Source: Gilliamella sp. ESL0443 (GTDB lineage Bacteria > Pseudomonadota > Gammaproteobacteria > Enterobacterales > Orbaceae). Taken from it: a DNA stretch of 64,000 nt. Made by a program: the position numbers and the translations under genes. Below the pieces are notes generated by a model. That model worked only from the letters and a program-made list of their open reading frames with translations. It searched no databases and was not told the DNA's origin. The stretch lies in NCBI RefSeq assembly GCF_019469165.1, contig NZ_CP048263.1:1488001-1552000 (forward strand), in the 5' to 3' direction. Numbering within the stretch: the stretch's first letter is position 1; every line of letters starts with the position of its first letter. Below, one piece after another: positions 52,650-62,428 of this stretch.

Positions 52650-52898
52650 ATGGATAAGCAACAAATTTTTCAACAAGTACAATCAGCACTAATTCAGCTT
52701 TTTGAATTATCTGCCGATGAGATTAAGCCAGAATCTAAACTTTTTGAAGAATTAGACTTAGATAGTATTGATGCAGTAGATTTAGTTGTACATTTACAAA
52801 AAAAGATAGGCAAAAAAGTTGATCCTGAAACGTTTAAAGCAGTAAGAACTGTTCAAGACGTGGTTGATGCAGTGTACAATTTGCTAAATACTAAATAG
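52650..52898 (+). CDS. apeF: Acyl carrier protein of the APE cluster (second)
   Basis: An 82-residue carrier protein with attachment Ser39 in EELDLDSIDAVDLVVHLQKK. APE clusters encode two carriers in tandem, thought to differ in starter and extension roles. A Shine-Dalgarno AAGGAAG precedes it, 15 bases after apeE. Confidence 0.92.
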   Translation: MDKQQIFQQVQSALIQLFELSADEIKPESKLFEELDLDSIDAVDLVVHLQKKIGKKVDPETFKAVRTVQDVVDAVYNLLNTK

Positions 52899-52902
52899 CA
52901 TA

Positions 52903-53466
52903 ATGAATAAATTTAAGTTAATAATAAAAGCAATGACAGGAATAATCCTGTTTTGCTATCCGATAGTTATTTACTTATCTTTAAAATATCAAATTATTAA
53001 TATCGCTGTTTTATGCATTGCTGCATTATTAGTGTTAAGGCTAATCGCCTTACCTAATTTATTTTCAAATATTGGTTGGTTAGCAAAAGTAACAACTTGC
53101 TTTGGTTTGCTTTTAGCATTAACCAGCTGGATATTTAACAAATTTCAATTTTTGCTCTATTACCCCGTAGCAACAAATCTTCTATTCTTAATATTTTTTG
53201 GATATTCATTGTATCAACCACAAAATATTATCGAAAGATTCGCCAGATTAAAACATGATAATTTACCAGCAAGTGCAATTAACTATACAAGAAAAGTAAC
53301 TATATGTTGGTGTCTATTTTTCATACTAAATGGTTTAATCGCATTAATAACTTGTCTTATTAATGATATTTATTGGTGGACAATGTATAACGGATTAATA
53401 AGTTATATTCTTATCGGATTATTAATGGGGGGAGAATGGATTGTTCGTCAAAAAGCAAAACATTAG
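52903..53466 (+). CDS. apeG: Integral membrane protein of the APE cluster (COG4648-like)
   Basis: A 187-residue protein with five or six hydrophobic segments, starting ATGIILFCYPIVIYLSLKY-like and containing LARLKHDNLPASAINYTRKVTICWCLFFILNGLIALIT, a conserved pattern of the APE-associated membrane family. Function is not known; it may anchor the enzyme complex. It ends inside the following gene (31-base overlap). Confidence 0.78.
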   Translation: MNKFKLIIKAMTGIILFCYPIVIYLSLKYQIINIAVLCIAALLVLRLIALPNLFSNIGWLAKVTTCFGLLLALTSWIFNKFQFLLYYPVATNLLFLIFFGYSLYQPQNIIERFARLKHDNLPASAINYTRKVTICWCLFFILNGLIALITCLINDIYWWTMYNGLISYILIGLLMGGEWIVRQKAKH

Positions 53467-54812
53467 TTTTATTATCCGAGCAATTATTACGACCAGATAA
53501 TGAAATAATTGCATTTAGAAAGCAACTAGCTTTAACTGTTGGAGATCTAAAACAACAAATTAGCATAATTGTTAATGAATTAGAAAATCATACTGAAGAA
53601 AATTGGGTTTTATTCATGGATGATAGTTTTAATTTTGTTGCAGGATTTCTCGCTCTCTTATATTCAGGAAAGCATCCACTTTTACTAAATCCTAGGCATG
53701 TCGAATTATTACACTATTATCAAGCTGTATTAACCGATACACATCTTACAAATATTAATTTGCCAACTAATTTGCCAATTATCAACATCAGCAATATTAA
53801 TCAACATCAATCAGTTAAATCAGTAAAAAATAATCCGGATTTTAGACAAACATCATTTACATTATTCACCTCTGGCTCAACAGGTTTGCCAAAACCAATT
53901 AAAAAATCTATTTCTCAACTTGAGCGAGAAATTAATATATTAATAGATAATTTAAAAATTTCACCTTGTGACTTACTTATTGCTTCTGTGTCACATGAGC
54001 ATATGTACGGATTAACCTTTAAGATAATGCTTTCTTTAATCTGCAATATACCTTTCGTTTGTGAAACAATACTCTATCAGGAACAATTAGCAACTTACCA
54101 ATCTAAAAAAATCACTTACATCACAACGCCATCAATTATCAAAAATTTAGATCATAATTTATCTACTATTAACTGTACTTGTGTATTTTCATCTGGTGGT
54201 GAGCTTAGTTTTGAAAATGCCCAATTTTGTTTACAGAATTTCAAAGTGTTACCTTATGAAATTTACGGTTCAAGTGAGACAGGTATTATAGCCAAAAGAC
54301 AACAAAAATCGCTTAATACACCTTGGGAACTCTTTTACCCATTACAATTAAAATATACCCCCAATCAACAACCATTATTAATATCACCTTTATTACCACA
54401 AGCTGAATTACTAAATGATAAATTACAAAAAATAGATGACATTAAATTTTATTTAAAAGGCCGGATGGATAAAATAGTCAAAATTGCAGAACAACGCCTA
54501 TCTTTAACCTATATAGAGAACCAGATCAATAAAATTACAGCCGTTGAAAAAGCAATTGTTATTCCATTAGAAAAAAACAATAGAACAATATTGGCCGCCA
54601 TCATTAAAATAAAACCATCTCATAGTAAGGAAATAGATAACTTTAATTATTTCAAACTTACACAATATTTTCGACATTTACTTAAAGATACATTATCATT
54701 AGTTGAAATACCTAAGAAATGGCGTTTTATTGAAAGTTTTCCGGAAAATTTGCAAGGAAAATGCACATATACTGACTTAAAAGCATTATTCGATACTCCA
54801 AATAAGATATGA
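53436..54812 (+). CDS. apeH: AMP-dependent acyl/aryl-ACP ligase of the APE cluster
   Basis: A 458-residue adenylate-forming enzyme. The phosphate loop is TLFTSGSTGLPKPIKKSI near residue 144, followed by YEIYGSSETGIIAKRQ (A5 motif) and YLKGRMDKIVKIAEQRLSL (A7/A8). In APE pathways it loads 4-hydroxybenzoate or a coumarate-type starter on an acyl carrier protein. The start overlaps apeG; GGGGGAGA stands close to the ATG. Its C-terminal domain is full length. Confidence 0.85.
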   Translation: MDCSSKSKTLVLLSEQLLRPDNEIIAFRKQLALTVGDLKQQISIIVNELENHTEENWVLFMDDSFNFVAGFLALLYSGKHPLLLNPRHVELLHYYQAVLTDTHLTNINLPTNLPIINISNINQHQSVKSVKNNPDFRQTSFTLFTSGSTGLPKPIKKSISQLEREINILIDNLKISPCDLLIASVSHEHMYGLTFKIMLSLICNIPFVCETILYQEQLATYQSKKITYITTPSIIKNLDHNLSTINCTCVFSSGGELSFENAQFCLQNFKVLPYEIYGSSETGIIAKRQQKSLNTPWELFYPLQLKYTPNQQPLLISPLLPQAELLNDKLQKIDDIKFYLKGRMDKIVKIAEQRLSLTYIENQINKITAVEKAIVIPLEKNNRTILAAIIKIKPSHSKEIDNFNYFKLTQYFRHLLKDTLSLVEIPKKWRFIESFPENLQGKCTYTDLKALFDTPNKI

Positions 54813-55159
54813 AAAAAGAGTTTCCCAACGAAATAAGCATTAGTAAAACTGAAACAGAAGCTAATATTGAAATCACAATACCGCCAGATCTTTTTTGGTT
54901 TAAAGGACATTTTCCTACACAACCAGTGTTACCAGGTGTGACTCAGGTTAATTGGGTAATTGGTTATGCCCAAAAATTAATTAATCCAAACTTATCAATA
55001 TCGTCCATCGAGGTGGTAAAATTTCAATCGCCAATATTACCTAATGATCGCCTAAAACTAACGCTACTCTGGAATGAAAATAAGCTAAAATTCACTTATA
55101 GTTTTATTACACAGCATGGCAACATAGCAAGTACAGGAAAGCTTACACTATGTCAGTAA
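54809..55159 (+). CDS. apeI: Hotdog-fold dehydratase of the APE cluster
   Basis: A 116-residue FabZ/FabA-like protein. FWFKGHFPTQPVLPGVTQVNWVIGYAQ holds the catalytic His34 of the GHFP motif. In Xenorhabdus, ApeI works with ApeP as a heterodimeric dehydratase. Four-base overlap with apeH and ten-base overlap with apeJ indicate tight translational coupling. Confidence 0.85.
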   Translation: MKKEFPNEISISKTETEANIEITIPPDLFWFKGHFPTQPVLPGVTQVNWVIGYAQKLINPNLSISSIEVVKFQSPILPNDRLKLTLLWNENKLKFTYSFITQHGNIASTGKLTLCQ

Positions 55160-56883
55160 TTGAGCCTTCGCTATCAAAAAACTATTGCTTTATTATACCT
55201 TGTTACAATCATAGTGATGCTTTACCGCGTGTTTTACAAAATATTGAACATTATCAATTGACTTGTTTTCTAATTGATGATGGTAGCTCGTATGAACATG
55301 CACAAAAACTGACAGAAATAGCAAAACAATATGCATGGGTCAATTTAGTGCGTTTAACTAAAAATGAAGGTAAAGGTGCGGCAGTAATGTGTGGTTTTAG
55401 TCACGCATTAGATCATGGTTTTGCTTATGCCATTCAGATAGATGCTGATGGCCAACATGATAGCCAAATTGTCAAACAGCTTATTGAACAATCACAATTA
55501 AATCCCAACACTTTAATATCTGGTTGTCCTATCTATGATGATTCAGTTCCTAAACACCGACTTATTGCGCGATATATTACCCATTTTTGGGTATGGATTG
55601 AAACCTTAAGTTTTAATATTAAGGACAGCATGTGTGGGCTTCGTGTCTATCCATTAAAACAGACTTGTCACCTCATCAGTCAACAACAAATTGGTAAAAA
55701 AATGGATTTTGACACCGACATAATGGTTCGATTATATTGGCAAGGTACTGATTCTATTTTTGTACCAACACATGTCACTTATCCCGCTGATGGTGTTTCT
55801 CACTTTAACGCATTCAAAGATAACCTATTAATTACTTGGATGCATACTCGACTATTTTTTGGCATGTTGCCACGAATTCCAGCATTAATAAAACAAAACC
55901 GACGTAAGAAAAATAAAGATAGTCACTGGTCTCAAACTGACGAACGCAAAGGTTTAATGGGGATCAAGTTAATTTTAATGCTTTATCGCCTTCTAGGAAG
56001 ACGTGTTGCTCAAATGTTCATGTTCCCAGTTATCAGTTATTTCTGGTTAACAGGGAAAAAACAACGACAAGCATCCAAAGCATATTTAGAAAAAATCCTT
56101 AAACAATATCCTAATGTGCCATTGATTGAAAAGAAAAAATTAACCTCTTTCCGACACTTTCAACAATTTGGTGAGTCACTGTTAGATAAACTAGCCAGTT
56201 GGCAAGGCGATATTAAGCTTGATGATATCTATTCACCAAACAAAAGCGAATATTTAAGACTAATTTCTGAGAAAAAGGGGATTATCTTAATTTGTTCACA
56301 TTTAGGTGATATTGAAATGTGTCGAGCACTAGCAGAATTATCCCATAATGTGACAATAAATGCTTTAGTGCATAAAGGTAATGCTGTACGATTTAACAAA
56401 GTATTAAAACAGGTTAATCAAAATTCAATAATCAATCTAATAGAAGTTGCTACATTAGGAGCAGATACTGCCATAATACTACAACAAAAGCTAGAAGCTG
56501 GTGAATGGGTAGCTATCATTGCTGACAGAACATCAATTAATCCTTACCAAAGAGTGCCAGAAAATGCTATTGTTTGGGCCAATTTCCTTGGTAAACCTGC
56601 ACCTTTTCCTAAAGGGCCATTTATACTATCTTCTGCATTAAAGTTCCCGGTTTACTTTTGTTGGGGATTAAAACCCAATGGTCGATTCCAAATATATCTA
56701 GAACATTTTACTGATGAGCTAAAGTTATCTAGAAAAAATAGACAAGCGGAACTAGAACAAACCATTGAGTATTATGCCAATCGATTAGAATATTATTGTT
56801 TACAATCACCACTTGATTGGTTCAATTTTTTCGATTTTTGGCAATTTAATCCACCTGAAATAACGAATAATAAAAATGAATAA
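55150..56883 (+). CDS. apeJ: Fusion of family 2 glycosyltransferase and LpxL-type acyltransferase
   Basis: A 577-residue two-domain protein. Residues 10-230 form a GT2 domain (FIIPCYNHSDALPRVLQ, CFLIDDGSSYEH, KNEGKGAAVMCGF, IQIDADGQHD). Residues about 260-570 form an LpxL/HtrB-like acyltransferase with LICSHLGDIEMCRALAEL (H-x4-E) and VAIIADRTSINPYQRV. This fusion is characteristic of APE clusters and probably builds the outer-membrane glycolipid anchor of the polyene. It overlaps its neighbours on both sides. Confidence 0.88.
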   Translation: MSVIEPSLSKNYCFIIPCYNHSDALPRVLQNIEHYQLTCFLIDDGSSYEHAQKLTEIAKQYAWVNLVRLTKNEGKGAAVMCGFSHALDHGFAYAIQIDADGQHDSQIVKQLIEQSQLNPNTLISGCPIYDDSVPKHRLIARYITHFWVWIETLSFNIKDSMCGLRVYPLKQTCHLISQQQIGKKMDFDTDIMVRLYWQGTDSIFVPTHVTYPADGVSHFNAFKDNLLITWMHTRLFFGMLPRIPALIKQNRRKKNKDSHWSQTDERKGLMGIKLILMLYRLLGRRVAQMFMFPVISYFWLTGKKQRQASKAYLEKILKQYPNVPLIEKKKLTSFRHFQQFGESLLDKLASWQGDIKLDDIYSPNKSEYLRLISEKKGIILICSHLGDIEMCRALAELSHNVTINALVHKGNAVRFNKVLKQVNQNSIINLIEVATLGADTAIILQQKLEAGEWVAIIADRTSINPYQRVPENAIVWANFLGKPAPFPKGPFILSSALKFPVYFCWGLKPNGRFQIYLEHFTDELKLSRKNRQAELEQTIEYYANRLEYYCLQSPLDWFNFFDFWQFNPPEITNNKNE

Positions 56884-57298
56884 TTTTAATCACTGTCATA
56901 TCACCATCGACTATAAACCATCTTTCCATGACACAGACGCCATGGGCGTGGTTTGGCATGGTAATTATCTTAAATTTTTTGAAAAAGCTCGCGAAGCATT
57001 ATTTCGAAAATTTAATTATGGTTATAAAGAAATGGTTGACTCGGGTTATATTTGGCCTATTGTCGATGCAAGAATAAAATATACAGCCCCCGCCCTTGCA
57101 GAACAAACTTTAGAAATCTTTGCCAAACTAGAAGAATATGAGCATCGCATAAAAATTAGCTACCTAATAAAAGATAAAAAAACTGGTAAAAAAACAACTT
57201 CTGGCTACACAACTCAAGTTGCGGTCTCTACAGATACCAAGGAAATGTGTTTTGTTACACCTGATATATTTTTGAATTGCTTTGGATTAATTAAATGA
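56876..57298 (+). CDS. apeK: Acyl-CoA/ACP thioesterase of the APE cluster
   Basis: A 140-residue hotdog thioesterase of the 4-hydroxybenzoyl-CoA thioesterase/YbgC type. HDTDAMGVVWHGNYLKFFEKAREAL contains the catalytic Asp21. In the APE pathway it probably releases or edits polyene acyl chains. Overlaps apeJ by 8 bases and apeL by 4. Confidence 0.88.
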   Translation: MNNFNHCHITIDYKPSFHDTDAMGVVWHGNYLKFFEKAREALFRKFNYGYKEMVDSGYIWPIVDARIKYTAPALAEQTLEIFAKLEEYEHRIKISYLIKDKKTGKKTTSGYTTQVAVSTDTKEMCFVTPDIFLNCFGLIK

Positions 57299-57900
57299 AC
57301 AAATGCCTAGTTGCTTTCGCAACAACACTATTATTAACTTTCTCAACAATAACGAGTGCAATCACGCTAAGTGATATACAACTGCTATTTAGCAAAAAAC
57401 AAGTTGTTCGAGCTGATTTTACCCAAGATCGCTATATTAATGGTTTAACCTCACCCATCCATTCAACGGGAAAGATGATAATATCTAAGGAATTAGGTCT
57501 ATGGTGGCAACAAAATACACCATTTGCTATGACATTGAAAATGAATCAACAGCGAATGGAACAATGCATAGAAGACCAAACTCCAGAAATAATAACTGCA
57601 GAAAAACAACCTCAGCTATTTCAGTTCAATCATTTATTAACGGCAATTTTCACTGCAGATAAAGAGATGCTTGAAAATAATTTTGATATAACAGTCACCG
57701 AACAAAATAATATTTGGACATTAACGCTAAAACCTAAATTAGCACCGCTAAATAAAATTTTTAAACAAATTATTCTTAGTGGAAAATCCTATTTAGAAAA
57801 AGTCACTATTAATGATATGCAAAATGACAAAACAGAGCTTACATTCAAAAATCATAAAACGACAAAATTAAATCAAGATGAACAATTGCTATTCAGATAA
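57295..57900 (+). CDS. apeL: LolA-like periplasmic lipid carrier of the APE cluster
   Basis: A 201-residue protein with a Sec signal peptide ending TITSA and a LolA-like mature domain (FSKKQVVRADFTQDRYINGL, LGLWWQQNTPFAMTLKMNQQRM). It is expected to ferry the lipid-linked polyene through the periplasm together with the MMPL exporter encoded next. Overlaps apeM by 23 bases. Confidence 0.87.
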   Translation: MNKCLVAFATTLLLTFSTITSAITLSDIQLLFSKKQVVRADFTQDRYINGLTSPIHSTGKMIISKELGLWWQQNTPFAMTLKMNQQRMEQCIEDQTPEIITAEKQPQLFQFNHLLTAIFTADKEMLENNFDITVTEQNNIWTLTLKPKLAPLNKIFKQIILSGKSYLEKVTINDMQNDKTELTFKNHKTTKLNQDEQLLFR

Positions 57901-60205
57901 TCAATTAACATTAAAAAGAAGAGCAATCTTATGGTTGATGATGGTCGCTTGTCTGATTCTTGCTGCTTATTACCTTTTAGCTAATAGTAAAATCAACAGT
58001 AGTGTTTTATCTCTATTACCTAAAGAGCAAACCAACAATGTTCCTACTGAACTTATTGATGGTTTTCAAAATCGATTAGATAGGCAACTTGTCTGGTTGA
58101 TTAAGCCCACTAATGGCGAATTAGAACCAGTTAATTGGTGGTATCAAACCCTAAAAAAACAATCTTTTATTAGCCAAGTAAACGGTTATTTTGATGAAAC
58201 ATTTCAAAAAAATTGGGGAAAATTTGCTTTTCAATATCGTTATCAGCTACTGGACTCAAAAACTAGTGAAAGATTAAAAAATGGCACTCAGCTGAATTGG
58301 ATAAAAAGCCAGCTATATTCTCCTTTTAGCGGAATAAGTGCAACTGAATTGGAAAATGATCCATTATTATTAACTCGTTCATCTCAATTAAATCAACTGG
58401 CTAACTCAGGTGGGTTGACCATTCAAAATAATTGGTTATCTGGACAAGATGACCAAGGCAATCAATGGTACATGATTTTTGCTGAGTTAAATAATTCATC
58501 ATTTAACATGAGCCAATCTCACCAAATTACCACACAATTAAATGAACTTACCAAACAATTACATGAAAAGTGGCCAAATGTTGAAATTTTAAAACGAGGC
58601 GTGCTTTTTTATAGTGATTACGCAAGCAGTGAAGCTATAGATGATATAACAACCATCGGTAGCTTATCAATTATAGGCATTATCATATTGATAATTAGTG
58701 TATTTCGATCGATAAGACCAATTATTTTATCGATACTATCAATTTTTGTTGGAATTATTTGTGGTTTAGTGGCTGTTTTAAGCCTATTTGGTGAAATTCA
58801 CATAATGACAATTGTTATGAGTACTAGTGTAATAGGAATAACTGTCGACTATTCACTGCACTACTTAACTGAACGACTGCTACATGGTAATCAAGAATCA
58901 CCTTATGCAAGTTTAAAAAAACTCATTTCAACTTTGACGTTAGCGTTATGCACAAGTTTTATTGCTTATCTAATCTTATTAATTGCGCCGTTCCCGGGCT
59001 TAAAGCAATTATCAATATTTGCAGTTTTTGGTCTACTCGGTGCTTTTTTAACTGTAATATGCTGGTATCCTCTGCTGGTTAACAAATTACCAGTACGTGA
59101 AGATGTTGGTTATAAGTTACTAAGTAGCTGGCTAAATTTATGGAAAAATAAACAGATGCAATTGATAATGGTATCAATCGCTCTATTATTTATCGGTTAT
59201 GGGTTTATTAATTTAAAAGTTGATGACGATATTGCCAAACTACAAGCATTGCCAGAACAATTACAACTACAAGAACAAAAAATTATCAGTATTACCCGTC
59301 AAACAACAGATCAAAAATGGTTTGTTGTTTTTGGTGATACAGCTGAACAAACCTTACAACGACTTGAACAATTTTTACCTAAACTTGAACTTGCAAAATC
59401 AGAAGGTTATTTTGAACAATATCAGAGCATAAACTTACCTTCATTCCAAAAACAGCAAGAAAATATCGAATTTGTTAAACAATATAGTCCTGAAATTATA
59501 TCCTCTTTAACACAAATGGGAATTAAGGCTAACTTACCTACTTTTGAACAACCAATTATTACACCAGAACTATGGCAACAAAGTGAACTTAGCCAAGGTC
59601 GAAAACTACTTTGGTTAACCTTACCAACGGGAAAAAGCGCGACTTTAATTCCAATAAATGGAATTAAAAATATCATTGAAATAAAAAAATTATCGGAAGT
59701 AGATAAAGGAATCTATTGGCTTGATCGCCGTGAAGAATTTAACACTATGTTTGCCCATTACCGAATACAATTATCCCAGCTGATTGCTGGTGCTGTGATT
59801 CTTATTTGCTCTTGCTTTATCTTCTATCATCGCAAATATGGTTTAAAAGCTGCATTAAAAAGCACATTACCTACATTATTATCAACAGGTATAGCATTAG
59901 CTATTAATGGCATAACCAATCAAACTCTTAATTTATTCTCAATGTTAGCACTAATTCTTGTTATTGGTATTGGTATCGACTATAGTCTATTTTTGAGCAA
60001 CAATAAAAGCCAAAACCAAAGTGCATTATTAGCAGTAAGCATGGCGGCATTGACTACTATATTATCTTTTGGGTTATTAATAATAAGCCATACCGTTGCC
60101 ATAAAAGGATTTGGATTAGTATTAACTGGCGGTATTTTTACAGCATTTTTATTTGCACCACTAGTCATCAATAATAGACAAGAAATATTAGGGACAAAAG
60201 GATGA
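57878..60205 (+). CDS. apeM: MMPL/RND-type exporter of the APE cluster
   Basis: A 775-residue transporter with two repeats, each a helix, a large periplasmic domain, and a five- or six-helix block. IVMSTSVIGITVDYSLHYLTERLL and LALILVIGIGIDYSLFLSNN each carry the GxxxDY proton-relay motif of MMPL proteins. It should move the aryl polyene lipid across the inner membrane. Translation probably couples to apeL and apeN (four-base overlap). Confidence 0.9.
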   Translation: MNNCYSDNQLTLKRRAILWLMMVACLILAAYYLLANSKINSSVLSLLPKEQTNNVPTELIDGFQNRLDRQLVWLIKPTNGELEPVNWWYQTLKKQSFISQVNGYFDETFQKNWGKFAFQYRYQLLDSKTSERLKNGTQLNWIKSQLYSPFSGISATELENDPLLLTRSSQLNQLANSGGLTIQNNWLSGQDDQGNQWYMIFAELNNSSFNMSQSHQITTQLNELTKQLHEKWPNVEILKRGVLFYSDYASSEAIDDITTIGSLSIIGIIILIISVFRSIRPIILSILSIFVGIICGLVAVLSLFGEIHIMTIVMSTSVIGITVDYSLHYLTERLLHGNQESPYASLKKLISTLTLALCTSFIAYLILLIAPFPGLKQLSIFAVFGLLGAFLTVICWYPLLVNKLPVREDVGYKLLSSWLNLWKNKQMQLIMVSIALLFIGYGFINLKVDDDIAKLQALPEQLQLQEQKIISITRQTTDQKWFVVFGDTAEQTLQRLEQFLPKLELAKSEGYFEQYQSINLPSFQKQQENIEFVKQYSPEIISSLTQMGIKANLPTFEQPIITPELWQQSELSQGRKLLWLTLPTGKSATLIPINGIKNIIEIKKLSEVDKGIYWLDRREEFNTMFAHYRIQLSQLIAGAVILICSCFIFYHRKYGLKAALKSTLPTLLSTGIALAINGITNQTLNLFSMLALILVIGIGIDYSLFLSNNKSQNQSALLAVSMAALTTILSFGLLIISHTVAIKGFGLVLTGGIFTAFLFAPLVINNRQEILGTKG

Positions 60206-60768
60206 AGAAATATTTATATTTAACTTTTTTATTATTAAGTATGTTGATTTCAGCCTGCTCGTCCCAACCTAAATCAGAAGCTTGGTTAACCAAAGAAACC
60301 AAAGTTAACTTGCCTAAGATAAATCTAACTCAAGACTATCACGATCAACAACTATTAACCTTTAAATATAACAATCAAGAAAACTCGGTAATAGTAATCG
60401 TTGATATCAAAGATAACCAATTGAAAGTAATTGGGTTATCCACTATAGGTATTCGTTTGTTTGAAATTGAATACGACGGTAGTAAAGTTAAAGCAAAACA
60501 ACATATATTTGTTAAGCAACTTCCCCCTCCTGAGCAAGTATTATCAGACATAATGCTAAGCATATTACCAACAATTTCATGGCAAAACGTATTACCGGCG
60601 AATTGGCAACTCATTGATAACGACTTATTTAGGACCCTTGTCAATGATAAAAAACAAACAATCATTAAGATAACTTATAACCAAAAATCTTCAACAGACA
60701 TTAGAAAACCAATTAAAATTCAACATGCTATATTTGGTTATCAAATTACAATTAAGAGTATGGAATAG
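60202..60768 (+). CDS. apeN: DUF3261 lipoprotein of the APE cluster
   Basis: A 188-residue lipoprotein (LLSMLISAC, Cys19). The mature part with SVIVIVDIKDNQLKVIGLSTIGIRLFEIEYDG and VLSDIMLSILPTISWQNVLPANW matches the DUF3261 family found in APE clusters. Probably part of outer-membrane delivery together with ApeL and ApeM. Confidence 0.85.
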   Translation: MKKYLYLTFLLLSMLISACSSQPKSEAWLTKETKVNLPKINLTQDYHDQQLLTFKYNNQENSVIVIVDIKDNQLKVIGLSTIGIRLFEIEYDGSKVKAKQHIFVKQLPPPEQVLSDIMLSILPTISWQNVLPANWQLIDNDLFRTLVNDKKQTIIKITYNQKSSTDIRKPIKIQHAIFGYQITIKSME

Positions 60769-61950
60769 ATGATTTATGTTGCTGCGCTTGGCGCGATAAA
60801 CACATTAGGACACGACAAACAACAGATAATCGATAATTTATCCCAAAATTATTGTGCAAAGCACTACTTGACTCAAGAAAAGGGTTGGTTATTAAATGGC
60901 CAAAATACTTGGTTAGGTAAAGTAACGGGGGAGCTTCCCTCCATTCCTCACAATTTGACGCAATATGCGACAAGAAATAATCAATTACTTTATGCTGCAT
61001 ATTTACAAATTAAACAGCAGATACAACAAGTTATCGAAAAATATGGACCAAAAAGAATTGCGGTTATAATGGGTACTAGTACTTCTGGAATACACGAAGG
61101 CGACGTTAACATTGAGCACTATTTAAAGACACATCATTGTCAACCCCATTTCTATTATCACCAACAAGAACTTGGTAATCCATCGTGTTTTTTAACAAAA
61201 TTACTCAATTTACAAGGTCCTAGCTATACCATTTCCACTGCTTGTACATCTAGTGCAAAAGCCGTAATAAGTGGCCAACGACTAATTGAATCAGGATTAG
61301 TTGATGCTGCCATTGTCGGTGGTGCTGACAGTTTAAGCAGAATGCCAATAAATGGTTTTAATGCGCTTGAAGCACTATCGAATAATCCCTGTATGCCATT
61401 TGCACAAGACCGTAACGGCATAAACATTGGTGAAGCCAGTGGATTGATGTTAATAACTAAAGAAGAATCAAGTGATATTGCATTATTAGGTGTAGGTGAA
61501 TCATCCGATGCTTATCATATCTCCTCCCCTCATCCAGAAGGAATAGGAGCACAAGTTGCGATGGAAATGGCATTAGAAAATGCAAACTTAAAACCAAATC
61601 AGATTGGCTATCTTAATTTACATGGCACGGCAACGGTGCTTAACGACCAAGCTGAAAGTAGAGCTGTTTATCGATTATTTGAGCAAAACTTACCTTATTG
61701 TAGTTCAACAAAACATTTAACAGGACATACATTAGGTAGCGCAGCTATTACTGAATTGGCAATTAGTTACTTATTACTTAAACAAAATATTAATTTACCA
61801 CAGCAAGATTTTTCAGTATCACCTTATGATAAAAATCTAGATAAAATTAATATTGTTACAGAAAAAATGATGCTACAAACACCAATCATTATGTCAAACT
61901 CTTTTGCTTTTGGTGGCAATAATGCATCTCTTATTATTGGAAAAGTATAA
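60769..61950 (+). CDS. apeO: Beta-ketoacyl synthase of the APE cluster
   Basis: A 393-residue FabF/FabB-type ketosynthase with a complete Cys-His-His triad: Cys159 in TISTACTSSAKAVISG, His285 in YLNLHGTATVLNDQAESRA, and His320 in KHLTGHTLGSAAITE with Lys315. It extends the polyene with malonyl units, and in Xenorhabdus pairs with ApeC. One-base overlap with apeP. Confidence 0.92.
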   Translation: MIYVAALGAINTLGHDKQQIIDNLSQNYCAKHYLTQEKGWLLNGQNTWLGKVTGELPSIPHNLTQYATRNNQLLYAAYLQIKQQIQQVIEKYGPKRIAVIMGTSTSGIHEGDVNIEHYLKTHHCQPHFYYHQQELGNPSCFLTKLLNLQGPSYTISTACTSSAKAVISGQRLIESGLVDAAIVGGADSLSRMPINGFNALEALSNNPCMPFAQDRNGINIGEASGLMLITKEESSDIALLGVGESSDAYHISSPHPEGIGAQVAMEMALENANLKPNQIGYLNLHGTATVLNDQAESRAVYRLFEQNLPYCSSTKHLTGHTLGSAAITELAISYLLLKQNINLPQQDFSVSPYDKNLDKINIVTEKMMLQTPIIMSNSFAFGGNNASLIIGKV

Positions 61951-62423
61951 TGCAATATCAATCAGCAAGTTACTATTTGCCACACAGAACTCCCATGATC
62001 ATGATTGAGAAAGTTCATTTAGTCGATGAAAAACAATGCATTTGCAGTGTTCAAGTTACCAAAAATGGCATACTTTCTCCATTTTTAACTGATAATTATC
62101 AGCTACCCAATTTTTATGCTATCGAATTAATGGCACAAACTATTGGTGTTTGGAATGGATATCATGATTCCAAAAAAAATCACTCACCACAATTAGGCAT
62201 GTTACTTGGAGGGCGAGCAATAAAAACCAATTTACCTTCATTTGAGCTTAATAGTGAATTAATTATAACCGCCAATTTAGTTCTTTTTGATTCTAAACTA
62301 GCTAACTTTGATTGTGATATCAGTATAAATCAACAATGTGTTGCATCAGGTAAATTAAATGTTTATGAACCTGATCCTAGTGAATTAGACCAACTTTTTG
62401 GTTCCCAGCGATTAAAAGGATAA
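61950..62423 (+). CDS. apeP: Second hotdog dehydratase of the APE cluster
   Basis: A 157-residue protein opening SASYYLPHRTPMIMIEKV with His12 and carrying NFYAIELMAQTIGVWNG, the ApeP pattern. It is the partner of ApeI in dehydrating 3-hydroxyacyl intermediates to build conjugated double bonds. No enoyl reductase is encoded in the cluster, as needed for polyene formation. Confidence 0.88.
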   Translation: MQYQSASYYLPHRTPMIMIEKVHLVDEKQCICSVQVTKNGILSPFLTDNYQLPNFYAIELMAQTIGVWNGYHDSKKNHSPQLGMLLGGRAIKTNLPSFELNSELIITANLVLFDSKLANFDCDISINQQCVASGKLNVYEPDPSELDQLFGSQRLKG

Positions 62424-62428
62424 CAATT